In this document: positions 34,896 to 44,019 of the stretch, piece by piece
How positions within the stretch are numbered: position 1 is the stretch's first letter
How the letters are laid out: each line of letters begins with the position of its first letter
Origin: Niveispirillum cyanobacteriorum
GTDB taxonomy: Bacteria > Pseudomonadota > Alphaproteobacteria > Azospirillales > Azospirillaceae
Direction of reading: 5' to 3'
DNA: 64,000 nucleotides
Assembly (NCBI RefSeq): GCF_002868735.1
Contig: NZ_CP025613.1
Coordinates: 868,001 to 932,000 of the forward strand
Made by a program: the position numbers and the translations under genes
Notes under the pieces: generated by a model
Databases searched by the model: none
Told to the model about the DNA's origin: nothing
Seen by the model: the letters and a program-made list of their open reading frames with translations, nothing else

Positions 34896-35669
34896 TCACC
34901 TTTCCACAAACGCCTTTTCGATCACGTAATTGCCCGGCGTATGCCCGGCCCCTTCCGTGAAGCCGCGTTCCTTCAGCAGTTCCACCGTCTCGGCCAGAAC
35001 GTCCGGCCCGCCGCAGATCATGGCGACGTCGTTGGCGGGGTCCAGCGGGGCGGCCTTGATATCCTCAAACAGCTTGTGGCTGCGGATCAGGTCGGTGATG
35101 CGGCCCTGGTTGCGGAACGGCTCGCGCGTCACCGTGGGGTAATAGGTCAGCTTGGCGGCCACATCCTCGCCCAGGAACTCGTCGTTCGGCAGGTCGTTGG
35201 TGATGTAGTCGTGATAGGCCAGTTCACCCACGGTACGGCAGGTATGGGTCAGGATCAGGCGGTCATACTTGGCATAGACTTCCGGGTCGCGGATGATGCT
35301 CATGAACGGGGCCAGGCCCGTGCCGGTGGAGAACATGTACAGGTTCTTGGCCGGGACGAGGGAGCTGGTCACCAGCGTGCCCACCGACTTCCGGCCATGG
35401 ATGACCGTGTCACCCACCTGAATATGCTGCAACCGGCTGGTCAGGGGGCCGTTGGGCACCTTGATCGACAGGAACTCAAGATGTTCGGCATAGTTGGGCG
35501 AGACGATGGAATAGGCGCGGGTCAGCGGCTTGCCATCCACCGTCAGGCCGATCATCACGAAATGGCCGTTTTCAAAACGAAAGGCGGGCTCGCGTTCGCA
35601 GGTGAAGCTGAACAGCGTGTCTGTCCAGTGATGGACGGACAGCACCTTGCTTTCGATGAACGCGCTCAT
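34896..35669 (-). CDS. fpr: ferredoxin--NADP+ reductase
   Basis: FAD enzyme of 257 residues passing electrons between NADPH and ferredoxin. The FAD-binding motif TRAYSIVSPNYAEHLEFLSIKV is at about 50-72 (R-x-Y-S), the NADP-binding GTGLAPFMSIIRDPEVY at about 113, and a C-terminal aromatic region ends EKAFVER. It matches the bacterial class I FPR subgroup with a short C-terminal tail. The start is the ATG after GAAGGAAG; an upstream TTG is less likely. It is divergent from the sulfite reductase operon, which has no CysJ, so it is the best local candidate electron donor. Confidence 0.9.
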   Translation of the reverse strand: MSAFIESKVLSVHHWTDTLFSFTCEREPAFRFENGHFVMIGLTVDGKPLTRAYSIVSPNYAEHLEFLSIKVPNGPLTSRLQHIQVGDTVIHGRKSVGTLVTSSLVPAKNLYMFSTGTGLAPFMSIIRDPEVYAKYDRLILTHTCRTVGELAYHDYITNDLPNDEFLGEDVAAKLTYYPTVTREPFRNQGRITDLIRSHKLFEDIKAAPLDPANDVAMICGGPDVLAETVELLKERGFTEGAGHTPGNYVIEKAFVER

Positions 35670-36006
35670 ATCCAACTTCCTTCGTCACAGGCGACCGGCA
35701 ACAGAGTCCCGGCCATGATTCCGCATTGCCACGACAGCTAATGTACATAGGCTGCGCGTTCAACCGGGTATTTCACACCCAAGCGCCCCATCGGCGCATG
35801 GCTGCCGTGTACACCCCCGATAAGTGCCTTTAACACCTACTTTACCTATCCACTCATGCCATTGATAAATATCAAAATTTTTCTCGAGATTTAATCCCTA
35901 TATTTAACCTAGGAATATTGGAGAAATAATATTTCACCTCGACACGCCGTAAAAACGGGATCAAATCTCCCTCATTCCGCAGGTGCGGTAGGTGTGGAGC
36001 TGAGCG
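35670..36006. other. divergent regulatory region between fpr and the cys operon
   Basis: About 337 bases without a gene. The section 35830-35940 is markedly AT-rich. TTGATA-AA-TATCAA at 35862-35875 is an inverted repeat suited to a regulator such as a LysR-type cysteine or iron factor. GGAG lies eight bases before cysG. A small CCGCA-GG-TGCGG hairpin is near 35977. No convincing leader peptide was found on the plus strand. Confidence 0.45.
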
Positions 36007-37413
36007 ATGGCTTTGCGTGGATTTCCGGTGTCATTGCCTTTGGAAGGGCAGAAGGTTCTGGTGGTGGGCGGCGGCGAACTGGCTCTGCGCAAGGCGCGGC
36101 TGGTGGCCAAGGCCGGTTGCCGCCTGACCATCATCGCCGGGGAAATCCATCCTGACCTCGCCAAACTGGCCGACAAGGTGGTCCTGCGGGATTTCACACC
36201 AGATGATGTGGAAGATCACCGTATCATCTTCGCCGCCACCGATGTGGAAGAGGTTGACCGCGCCGTGGCCGATGCCGCCAACAAGGCGGGCATCCTGGTC
36301 AATGTCCCGGACAAGCCGGCCTTGTCCAGCTTCATCATGCCGGCCATCATCGACCGGGAGCCGATCACCATCGCCATCTCGTCGGGTGGGGCCAGCCCTG
36401 TGCTGGTCCGGCGTCTGCGTGAGCGGCTGGAAGCAGCGCTGGAACCCGGCCTGGGCCGTCTGACCACCCTGCTGGACAGTTTCCGCACTGCCGTAAAGGC
36501 CACGCGGGAGAATGAAACCGCCCGCCGCCGCTTCTGGGAAGCGGTGATCGACGGCCCCGTGGCCCGTGACTTCCTGGCAGGCCGCGAGCAGTCGGCGCGC
36601 GAGGCCCTGCTGGCCGCGGTCAACAACCCCGACTACGGACAGGCCCGAACTGGCACCGTCGCCCTGGTCGGCGCCGGGCCCGGCGACCCGGACCTTTTGA
36701 CCCTGCGCGCGCTACGCGTTCTGCAGGATGCCGACGTGGTCGTGCATGACAAGCTGGTGGATGAGCGGATCATGGACTATGTCCGCCGCGACGCCCGCCG
36801 CATCTATGTCGGCAAGTCCAAGTCCCACCACACGATGAGCCAGGAAGCCATCAACCAGCTTCTGGTGGCAGAGGCCAAGGCTGGCCACCGCGTGGTCCGC
36901 CTGAAGGGCGGCGACCCGTTCCTGTTCGGGCGTGGTGGCGAAGAGATGCAGGCCCTGCGCTTCGCCAACATCCCGGTGGAGATCGTCCCCGGTATCACGG
37001 CGGCCCTGGGCTGCGGTGCCTCTACCGCCATCCCCGTCACCCACCGCGATCATGCCGCCGGCGTCACCTTCGTGACGGGCCATGGCAAGGATGGGGAGCC
37101 TGATCTGGACTGGCAGGCGTTGGCCCGCCTGCGCCACACGCTGGTGGTCTATATGGGCCTGTCGGCGGCGGAGACCATTGCTCGCCGCCTGACCGAGGCC
37201 GGCATGCCGGCCGACACCCCCGCCGCCCTGATCGAAAAGGGCACGCGGCCGGATCAGAAGCTGATCACGGGCACCCTTGCCACCCTGGCACCGCTGGCGG
37301 CGGCGCACGGGCTGGTGGGGCCGGCGATCATCATCATCGGCGATGTTGTCCGTTTGGCCGACCCCGCCCTTATCACCACGCTGGTGCCCGATCACCTGCG
37401 CGAAGCCGTTTGA
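36007..37413 (+). CDS. cysG: siroheme synthase (methyltransferase, dehydrogenase, ferrochelatase)
   Basis: Trifunctional enzyme making siroheme, the cofactor of sulfite reductase, from uroporphyrinogen III. The N-terminal dehydrogenase/ferrochelatase half has the NAD motif VLVVGGGELALRKARLV and SSGGASPVLVRRLRERLEAAL. The C-terminal SUMT half starts at about residue 217 with LVGAGPGDPDLLTLRALRVL and carries RLKGGDPFLFGRGGEE, VPGITAA and PVTHRDHAA. At 468 residues it is complete. First gene of the sulfur operon. Confidence 0.95.
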   Translation: MALRGFPVSLPLEGQKVLVVGGGELALRKARLVAKAGCRLTIIAGEIHPDLAKLADKVVLRDFTPDDVEDHRIIFAATDVEEVDRAVADAANKAGILVNVPDKPALSSFIMPAIIDREPITIAISSGGASPVLVRRLRERLEAALEPGLGRLTTLLDSFRTAVKATRENETARRRFWEAVIDGPVARDFLAGREQSAREALLAAVNNPDYGQARTGTVALVGAGPGDPDLLTLRALRVLQDADVVVHDKLVDERIMDYVRRDARRIYVGKSKSHHTMSQEAINQLLVAEAKAGHRVVRLKGGDPFLFGRGGEEMQALRFANIPVEIVPGITAALGCGASTAIPVTHRDHAAGVTFVTGHGKDGEPDLDWQALARLRHTLVVYMGLSAAETIARRLTEAGMPADTPAALIEKGTRPDQKLITGTLATLAPLAAAHGLVGPAIIIIGDVVRLADPALITTLVPDHLREAV

Positions 37414-37432
37414 GACAGGGAAGACCGTAGAG

Positions 37433-37756
37433 ATGTTGGTCAAAGCCAAGGGAACCCAGCAATCCGTCGCCGCCAGCCGTCTTCTGGACGGAGAGGCCGT
37501 ATGGCTGGGCACCGGCAACATATGGGTTGAGGACGTGGCCCAGGCCGCCGTGTTTGACGGGGCCGATGCCATTGCCGAAGCGCTCTCCTTCGCCAAGGCC
37601 GAGGAGAAGCGCCAGATCGTGGTCGATGTCTACCCGCTGGATGTGGAGATCACCGAGGCCGGCACCCGCCCCACTCACCTGCGTGAGCGTCTGAAGGGCA
37701 TCGGCCCCACCGTCCGCCGCGACCTGGGCAAGCAGGCCCGCCAGCCCGCCGCCTGA
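37433..37756 (+). CDS. DUF2849 protein of the sulfite reductase operon
   Basis: A small soluble protein of 107 residues matching the DUF2849 family, which is seen almost only beside sulfite reductase in alphaproteobacteria. It begins MLVKAKGTQQSVAASRLLDG with GEAVWLGTGNIWVED, and has a basic C-terminus. No metal or cofactor motif is visible, and its function is unknown; context suggests a role in assembling or supplying the reductase. It lies 19 bases after cysG and 19 bases before the reductase gene. Confidence 0.85.
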   Translation: MLVKAKGTQQSVAASRLLDGEAVWLGTGNIWVEDVAQAAVFDGADAIAEALSFAKAEEKRQIVVDVYPLDVEITEAGTRPTHLRERLKGIGPTVRRDLGKQARQPAA

Positions 37757-37775
37757 CCCCGATTACAAAACAGAG

Positions 37776-39512
37776 ATGACAGGCCAAACCCCCATGCCTG
37801 ATACGCACAGCCCCGCCCTCCGCAGCAATCAGCCGGCCGACGCGCATGCCGCCGTCTATCGCTATGACGAGTTCGACAAGACCTTCATCTTCGAGCGTGT
37901 GGAACAGTTCCGCGCCCAGGTCGAACGCCGCCTGAAGGGTGAGATTACGGAGGAGGAGTTCAAGCCCATCCGGCTGATGAACGGCCTCTACCTTCAGCTT
38001 CACGCCTACATGCTGCGCGTGGCCGTTCCCTACGGCATGCTGTCATCGACCCAGGTCCGGCGTCTGGCCCGCATCGCGCGCGTCTATGACAAAGGCTACG
38101 GCCATTTCACGACGCGCCAGAACATCCAGTTCAACTGGCCCAAGCTGGAGGATGTGCCCACCATCCTGCGCGAACTGGCCGAAGTGGACATGCATGCCAT
38201 CCAGACCAGCGGTAACTGCATCCGCAACGTGACGACGGATCAGTTCTGTGGTGCCGCGGCGGATGAGCTGGTGGACCCCCGCGTCTATGCCGAGATCCTG
38301 CGGCAATGGTCCACCATGCACCCGGAATTCACCTATCTGCCGCGCAAGTTCAAGATCGCCATCACGGGCAGCCCAAACGACCGCGCCGCCGTGCAGGTGC
38401 ATGATATCGGCCTGATCGCCAAAAAGGATGAGGTTACGGGCCGCGTTGGCTTCACCGTCTATGTCGGCGGTGGCCAGGGTCGCACCCCCTATCTGGCCGT
38501 CAAGGCGCGCGACTTCGTGCCGGTGGAAGAGATCATCGGCTATCTGGAAGCGATCCTGCGCGTCTATAACCAGCTGGGCCGGCGCGACAATATCTATAAG
38601 GCGCGCATCAAGATCACCGTGAATGAGATGGGGGCCGACAAGTTCATCGGCCTGATCGAAGAGGAATATGCCCGCCTGCCGCGGCAGAAATTCCATGTCG
38701 ATCCCGCCATCGTGGACGCGATCCAGACCCATTTCGCCCCGCCGCCCTGGGTCGATCTGCCGGCCGTGTCGGACAGCTTCGAGGCCGCCAAGGCTGCCGA
38801 CCCGGCCTTTGCCCGCTGGACCCGCACCAACCTGACCGAACACAAGACACGCGGTTACGCCATCGCCACCATCTCCTTGAAGCCCATCGGCGGCATTCCG
38901 GGTGATGCGGAATCCTCCCAGCTGGAAACCGTCGCCGATCTGGCCGACCTGTATAGCTTTGGCGAAGTGCGCGTGACGCATGAGCAGAATCTGGTTTTGG
39001 CCCATGTGCGCAAGGATGATCTTTACCCGCTGTGGAAGGCGCTGGACGCTGCTGGCCTGGGCACCGCCAATGCCGGGTTGATCAGCGATATCATCGCCTG
39101 CCCCGGCCTGGATTACTGCGCCCTGGCCAATACCCGCGCCATCCCGGTGGCGCAGCGTATCGCCGAGCGGTTCGCCGATCTGGACCGGCAGCATGATCTG
39201 GGTGAGCTGAAGATCAAGATCAGCGGCTGCATCAATGCCTGTGGCCACCACCATGTCGGCCATATCGGCATTCTGGGCGTGGATAAGAAGGGCGAGGAGT
39301 TCTTCCAGATCCTGTTGGGCGGCGATGCCGGCACCAATGCGGCCCTGGGCGAGATCGTCGGCCCCGGCTTCGATTATGACGGCATCATTGATGCGGTCGA
39401 AACCGTGGTGAACACCTTCGTGAATCTGCGCCAGCCCGGCGAGATTTTCATTCAGACGCTGGCCCGTACCGGCCACGCCCCGTTCAAGGAGGCTCTCTAT
39501 GCCCGTGCTTGA
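37776..39512 (+). CDS. cysI: sulfite reductase hemoprotein (nitrite/sulfite reductase)
   Basis: Reduces sulfite to sulfide with siroheme and a [4Fe-4S] cluster. The duplicated nitrite/sulfite reductase fold is clear. Cluster cysteines appear in IIACPGLDYCALANTR and KIKISGCINACGHHHVGHIG, the latter giving the shared siroheme ligand. The N-terminal RQNIQFNWPKLEDVPTIL belongs to the ferredoxin-like half. At 578 residues it resembles ferredoxin- or NADPH-type hemoproteins. No CysJ is adjacent, so Fpr/ferredoxin is the likely donor. It overlaps the next gene by 14 bases. Confidence 0.94.
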   Translation: MTGQTPMPDTHSPALRSNQPADAHAAVYRYDEFDKTFIFERVEQFRAQVERRLKGEITEEEFKPIRLMNGLYLQLHAYMLRVAVPYGMLSSTQVRRLARIARVYDKGYGHFTTRQNIQFNWPKLEDVPTILRELAEVDMHAIQTSGNCIRNVTTDQFCGAAADELVDPRVYAEILRQWSTMHPEFTYLPRKFKIAITGSPNDRAAVQVHDIGLIAKKDEVTGRVGFTVYVGGGQGRTPYLAVKARDFVPVEEIIGYLEAILRVYNQLGRRDNIYKARIKITVNEMGADKFIGLIEEEYARLPRQKFHVDPAIVDAIQTHFAPPPWVDLPAVSDSFEAAKAADPAFARWTRTNLTEHKTRGYAIATISLKPIGGIPGDAESSQLETVADLADLYSFGEVRVTHEQNLVLAHVRKDDLYPLWKALDAAGLGTANAGLISDIIACPGLDYCALANTRAIPVAQRIAERFADLDRQHDLGELKIKISGCINACGHHHVGHIGILGVDKKGEEFFQILLGGDAGTNAALGEIVGPGFDYDGIIDAVETVVNTFVNLRQPGEIFIQTLARTGHAPFKEALYARA

Positions 39513-40008
39513 TCGTGGTCTGCCCATCGACGACCGCTGGACCGACCTTGCCGATGACCAGGACATCCCCGCCGAGGGGGCGATCATCGTCTCCCTGGAA
39601 CGCTGGCGCACCGAACGCGACGCGCTGACCGCCCGGCGCGATGCCGTCGGCGTGCGGCTGAAATCCAATCAGCTGGCCACCGAAATCGCGGATGATCTGG
39701 GTTCCCTATCGCTGGTCGCCCTGGAATTCCCGAAATTCCGCGATGGCCGCGCCTTCTCTGCGGCACGCGAGCTGCGGGAACGGTTCGATTATAAGGGCGA
39801 GATCCGCGCCTTCGGCCATATCATCCCCGACCAGTACCTGTTCCTGACCCGCGTGGGCGTGGATACGGTGGTGGTCCCGGCCGACCGTGTCGGCCCCGCC
39901 TGGGCGCATGCGCTGAAGGAAATCTCGGTGGCGTTCCAGCCGGCCTTGGGCCGGGAGGAAGGCGTCTCCCTGCTGCGCCGTCACCTGAAAGGCACGGTCC
40001 CGGCATGA
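39499..40008 (+). CDS. DUF934 protein of the sulfite reductase operon
   Basis: A 169-residue protein of the DUF934 family, sometimes annotated oxidoreductase-like but with no established activity. It has VGVRLKSNQLATEIADDLG, LVALEFPKFRDGRAFSAAR and HIIPDQYLFLTRVGVDTV. Its start codon is inside the 3' end of cysI and its end overlaps cysH by four bases, so it is translationally coupled to both. The tight coupling implies a needed accessory role, for example in the reductase or reduction step. Confidence 0.85.
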   Translation: MPVLDRGLPIDDRWTDLADDQDIPAEGAIIVSLERWRTERDALTARRDAVGVRLKSNQLATEIADDLGSLSLVALEFPKFRDGRAFSAARELRERFDYKGEIRAFGHIIPDQYLFLTRVGVDTVVVPADRVGPAWAHALKEISVAFQPALGREEGVSLLRRHLKGTVPA

Positions 40009-40730
40009 TCACCGACCTTCAGGCCCGCGCCCGCGACCTGAATGCCCGTTACGGTCATCTGGAAGGTGTAGAACTTCTCCAGCCCCTGATCGAGACGGAG
40101 TTCAAGGGTCAGCTGGCACTGGTCTCCTCCTTCGGCACGGAAAGTGCCGTCCTGCTGCATATGGTGGCACAGATCGACCGCGACCTGCCCATCCTGTTCG
40201 TGAACACGCGCAAGCTGTTTGGTGAAACCCTGCGCTACAAGCGCAAGCTTGTTGAAACGCTGGGCCTGACCGGCCTGCGGGAGCTGTCGCCCACCACCGA
40301 GGCGGAGGCGGCCAACGACAAGGATGGCCTGCTCTGGCGCACCAGCAACACAGCCTGCTGTGATTTCCGCAAGGTGCAGGTGCTGAATGCCGGTCTGGCG
40401 CCCTTCAGTGCATGGATCACGGGGCGCAAGCGTTATCAGGCCACGACCCGCATCGAACTGCCCTTGTTCGAAGCGGCGGATGGCCGGATCAAGATCAACC
40501 CCTTGGCCGGCTATACCCGTGCCGACGTGGAATCCTATCTCGACCGGCACGGTCTGCCGCGTCACCCGCTGGAAGAGGATGGTTACCTCTCCGTGGGCTG
40601 TATGCCCTGTACCGACCGCGTCGCACCGGGCGAAGACATTAGAGCCGGCCGCTGGCGCGGTCAGGAAAAGACGGAATGCGGGATCCACCTGCCGCTTTCG
40701 TCCGCAACAAATCTGGTGGGAGCCTCCTGA
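40005..40730 (+). CDS. cysH: thioredoxin-dependent APS/PAPS reductase
   Basis: Reduces adenylyl sulfate (or its 3'-phosphate form) to sulfite. The adenine-nucleotide alpha-hydrolase loop is at SSFGTESAVLLHM. The cysteine pair CC at 118-119 plus C199 and C202 (GCMPCTD) form the [4Fe-4S] set of APS reductases, and the catalytic Cys is in ECGIHLP near residue 225. This pattern marks the APS-type enzyme, although a kinase domain making PAPS is also encoded downstream. It overlaps the DUF934 gene and shares its stop with the start of cysD. Confidence 0.93.
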   Translation: MITDLQARARDLNARYGHLEGVELLQPLIETEFKGQLALVSSFGTESAVLLHMVAQIDRDLPILFVNTRKLFGETLRYKRKLVETLGLTGLRELSPTTEAEAANDKDGLLWRTSNTACCDFRKVQVLNAGLAPFSAWITGRKRYQATTRIELPLFEAADGRIKINPLAGYTRADVESYLDRHGLPRHPLEEDGYLSVGCMPCTDRVAPGEDIRAGRWRGQEKTECGIHLPLSSATNLVGAS

Positions 40731-41545
40731 TGAGCAGCACCGATCAACATCTCGACCATCTCGACCAACTGGAAGCCCAGAGCATCTATATCCTGCGCGA
40801 GGCGCGCGTGCGCCTGAAGCGTCTGGGTCTGCTCTGGTCACTGGGCAAGGACAGCAACGTCCTGATCTGGCTGTGCCGCAAGGCCTTTATGGGCGAACTG
40901 CCCTTCCCCGTGGCGCACCTGGATACCGGCTTGGAATTCCCGGAATCGTACGAGTTCCGGAACCGCTATGCCGAGGAATGGGGCCTCAACCTGATCAAGG
41001 ATGAATGCCCGCCCATCGAGATGACGGACCCGACCCTGCCACCCGGCACGCGCATCGCCGCCCGCAAGTCGCTAGGTCTGGCCGCAGCACTGGAGAAGTA
41101 TCAGTTTGATGGGCTGATCACCGGCATCCGCCGCGATGAACAGGCCACCCGCGCCAAGGAACGCATCTTCAGCCCGCGCGGCCTGGATGGTGCCTGGCAG
41201 GCCGCCCACCAGCCGCCCGAATTCTGGGACCAGTACACGATTGAGCGTCACCCGGGCACCCATACCCGCGTGCATCCGCTGCTGGCCTGGACCGAGGTTG
41301 ACGTCTGGCGTTACATCAAGCGGGAGGAAATCCCCTTGGTGCCGCTCTATTTCGCCAAGGATGGCAAGCGTTTCCGCTCGCTGGGCGAGATTGGCATCAC
41401 CTTCCCGGTGGACAGCAATGCCAGCACCATCGACGAGATCATCGACGAACTGGAAACCACGCGCACGCCCGAACGCGCCGGCCGGTCCATGGACCATGAG
41501 GCCGAAGACGCGTTCGAACGCCTGCGTGCGACTGGTTACCTCTAA
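40730..41545 (+). CDS. cysD: sulfate adenylyltransferase subunit 2
   Basis: ATP sulfurylase small subunit, 271 residues. The PP-loop reads LLWSLGKDSNVLIWL, then FPVAHLDTGLEFPESYEFRN and the LITGIRRDEQATRAKERIFS block, with the C-terminal EAEDAFERLRATGYL. It forms APS from ATP and sulfate together with the next gene. GGGAG lies before the ATG, and the TGATG junction with cysH suggests coupling. Confidence 0.95.
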   Translation: MSSTDQHLDHLDQLEAQSIYILREARVRLKRLGLLWSLGKDSNVLIWLCRKAFMGELPFPVAHLDTGLEFPESYEFRNRYAEEWGLNLIKDECPPIEMTDPTLPPGTRIAARKSLGLAAALEKYQFDGLITGIRRDEQATRAKERIFSPRGLDGAWQAAHQPPEFWDQYTIERHPGTHTRVHPLLAWTEVDVWRYIKREEIPLVPLYFAKDGKRFRSLGEIGITFPVDSNASTIDEIIDELETTRTPERAGRSMDHEAEDAFERLRATGYL

Positions 41546-41566
41546 GAACACGGGTAGAAGAAGATC

Positions 41567-43498
41567 ATGGCGAACGCCGCTCTCCGGATCGATACGGTCC
41601 CGGCCCCTACACCGTCCCAAGGTGCCACTGTGAAAAAGGCCCCTCTGGCCCCCTATCCCATCGTCATTGTCGGCCATGTCGATCATGGCAAGTCGACCTT
41701 GATCGGCCGCCTTCTGCACGATACGGACAGCCTGCCTGAAGGCCGTCTGGCGGAGCTGAAGAAGGTCTCCGAACAGCGCGGCCTGCATATGGAATGGTCA
41801 TTCCTGCTGGACGCACTGCAGATCGAACGCGATCAGGGCATCACGCTGGACACGACGCGCATCTGGTTCAAGACGGCAAAGCGTCCCTACGTCATCATCG
41901 ACGCGCCGGGCCATCGTGAGTTCCTGCGCAACATGGTCACCGGGGCCGCCGCCGCCGACGCCGCCGTGCTGGTCACCGATGCCGAACGCGGCATCTCCGA
42001 ACAGACGCGCCGCCACGCCTACCTGCTTTCGCTGCTGGGCGTGCGCAAGGTGATCGTGGCCGTCAACAAGATGGATCTGGTCGATCACGCCGAAGACGCC
42101 TGGAAGGGTGTGGCCGGTGATGTCAGCGAGTATCTGCAGAAGCTGGGGATCGAGCCGCTTTACGTCATCCCGCTGTCGGCCCGCCATGGTGACAATATCG
42201 CCGCGCGGTCAGACAAGATGGGCTGGTATCGCGGGCCCACCCTGCTGGAGGCGCTCGACCTGCTGACCCCGACCGCTGCCCGGACGGAAGCGCTGCTGCG
42301 CCTGCCGATCCAGGATGTGTACCGCAAGGGCGACACCCGTCTGGCCGTGGGCCGTATCGAGACGGGCCGCTTGAAGGTCGGCGACAAGGTCGAAATCGCG
42401 CCGACCGGACAGCCGGCTACCGTGGCCAGCATCGATGCCGGCAAGGGTTCGGTCAGTGAGGCGCGGGCCGGCCAGTCGGTCGCCGTTTCCTTCATCGAAG
42501 ACGCGGCGCTGAACCGGGGGCAGATAATCGCGCCTGCCGGCCACATGCCGCACATTGCCACCACCATCCGCGTCCGCGCATTCTGGCTGGACCCGGAAAG
42601 CCTGACGGCGGGCAGCCGCATCACCCTGCGCCTGACCACCTCTGAACACCCGGTGGTAGTGGAGAAGTTTGAGCGTCTGGTGGATGTGGAGAACCTGAGC
42701 GACAGCGAGGGTTCCGAGCTGGGTCAGGGCGGCATCGCAGAGATCGTGCTGCGCTCTTCCGCCCCCATCGCGTTCGACCATGCCGCCGACCTGCCCATCA
42801 CGGGCCGCGCCGGTCTGGCGCGCGGTGGCCGCATTGTCGGCGGCTGTATCCTGCTGGGTGCCGCCAGCAACGTCACCGTTGCCGGCCCCGTCACCGCCGT
42901 CAACAGCTCCGTTGACCGTGACGCGTTTGAGGCGCGCAACGGCCATCGTGGCGGTGTCGTCTGGCTGACGGGCCTGTCGGGTGCTGGCAAGTCCACCCTG
43001 TCCATGGGCACGCAGCGCCGTCTGTTCGATGATGGCTGGCGTGTGGCCGTGCTGGATGGCGATAATCTGCGCAAGGGCCTGAACAAGGACCTGGGCTTCA
43101 CGCCCGCCGAACGGCTGGAGAATGTCCGCCGGGTGGCGGAAGTGGCAAAGCTGATGGCCGAAACCGGTACTGTCGTGCTGGTCAGCCTGATCTCCCCCAC
43201 CACCGAACTGCGCGATCTGGCCCGTTCCATCATCGGTGACGGGTTCCATGAGGTGTGGGTGAAGGCCGATGTCGCCACCTGCGCCGCCCGCGACCCCAAG
43301 GGTCTCTACGCGGCAGCCCAGGCCGGCAAGATCCAGCAATTCACCGGCGTCTCCGCCCCGTTTGAGACCCCGGTGAACCCGGAACTGGTGCTGGACACGT
43401 CCGAAATGGACATCACCACCGGCACCGAACTCCTAATCGCCCATATCCGCCGCCACCTGGCGCTGAGCCAGGCCGACGGCCACGCGGTCGGTATTTGA
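41567..43498 (+). CDS. cysNC: sulfate adenylyltransferase subunit 1 fused to APS kinase
   Basis: Bifunctional 643-residue protein. Residues 1-440 are a GTPase of the EF-Tu fold: GHVDHGKST at 36-44, DAPGH and NKMDLV. It stimulates APS formation by CysD. Residues about 460-643 form the APS kinase CysC, with a second P-loop GLSGAGKST near 470 and the loop [16 protein letters not shown]. This fusion is also known as NodQ in rhizobia. Last gene of the operon, followed at once by a strong terminator. Confidence 0.95.
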   Translation: MANAALRIDTVPAPTPSQGATVKKAPLAPYPIVIVGHVDHGKSTLIGRLLHDTDSLPEGRLAELKKVSEQRGLHMEWSFLLDALQIERDQGITLDTTRIWFKTAKRPYVIIDAPGHREFLRNMVTGAAAADAAVLVTDAERGISEQTRRHAYLLSLLGVRKVIVAVNKMDLVDHAEDAWKGVAGDVSEYLQKLGIEPLYVIPLSARHGDNIAARSDKMGWYRGPTLLEALDLLTPTAARTEALLRLPIQDVYRKGDTRLAVGRIETGRLKVGDKVEIAPTGQPATVASIDAGKGSVSEARAGQSVAVSFIEDAALNRGQIIAPAGHMPHIATTIRVRAFWLDPESLTAGSRITLRLTTSEHPVVVEKFERLVDVENLSDSEGSELGQGGIAEIVLRSSAPIAFDHAADLPITGRAGLARGGRIVGGCILLGAASNVTVAGPVTAVNSSVDRDAFEARNGHRGGVVWLTGLSGAGKSTLSMGTQRRLFDDGWRVAVLDGDNLRKGLNKDLGFTPAERLENVRRVAEVAKLMAETGTVVLVSLISPTTELRDLARSIIGDGFHEVWVKADVATCAARDPKGLYAAAQAGKIQQFTGVSAPFETPVNPELVLDTSEMDITTGTELLIAHIRRHLALSQADGHAVGI

Positions 43499-43511
43499 TC
43501 TGGCTGTGAGT

Positions 43512-43549
43512 AAAAAGGCCCGCACCGGGAAACCGGTGCGGGCCTTTTT
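43512..43549 (+). terminator. strong bidirectional Rho-independent terminator
   Basis: A perfect 17-base stem (AAAAAGGCCCGCACCGG and complement) closed by a GAAA tetraloop, with T runs on both strands, lies 14 bases after the cysNC stop and only four bases before the stop of the convergent gene. It should end both transcripts. Confidence 0.9.
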
Positions 43550-43552
43550 GTT

Positions 43553-44008
43553 TTAATAGCCGACCTTGCCCAAATCCTTCCAGGCCACAACCTCATCCAC
43601 CAGGACAAGGCCGGTGGACATGCCGAAATGACCGTATCCTTCCAGGGGCGGACGGTTCATGTCCTTGGCCTTCCGCGCGATGATCGTAAACTGATAGGCA
43701 TGCCCCCGCGCCGGCACAAAACCCGCCGGCTTCACCGTCTGATCATCCATGCTCAGCCAGACATTGGACCGAACTGCCAGTGCCTTCGTCACATCGTCCA
43801 CACCTTCGTGAAAGACGGACCCTTCGAACTGGTTGATCCAAATGCCGTGCAGCGTTTCCGGCTCCCGCAGGTCAACGCATTTGCGGTCGCCAATATAGAC
43901 CTGGACCCGCGTGGTGCCATGAACCTCCGGCACGAAACAGCTTTCCGGTGCCGCCCATGCCGGCAGGACGGCCATCGACAGGAACAGACCCGATACCAGA
44001 CGCCGCAT
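43553..44008 (-). CDS. hypothetical secreted protein
   Basis: A 151-residue exported protein. The signal peptide MRRLVSGLFLSMAVLPAWA precedes a mature domain with two cysteines (ESCFVPEVH, RKCVDLREPE) that may form a disulfide. It is rich in beta strands and has YGHFGMSTGLVLVDEVVAW near the end. I do not recognise a family. It follows the EAL-like gene by a few bases and may be co-transcribed with it. Confidence 0.65.
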   Translation of the reverse strand: MRRLVSGLFLSMAVLPAWAAPESCFVPEVHGTTRVQVYIGDRKCVDLREPETLHGIWINQFEGSVFHEGVDDVTKALAVRSNVWLSMDDQTVKPAGFVPARGHAYQFTIIARKAKDMNRPPLEGYGHFGMSTGLVLVDEVVAWKDLGKVGY

Positions 44009-44019
44009 CACGCCCTCCC

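Noticed and set aside
35670-36006. Cys-run leader peptide or SAM-type riboswitch ahead of cysG
   Set aside because: Short frames here (for example ATG at 35715) have neither a Cys run nor a ribosome site, and no riboswitch core was recognised.
38043-39668. 541-codon minus-strand open frame
   Set aside because: Antisense to cysI and DUF934, which have intact catalytic motifs; composition is that of a shadow frame.
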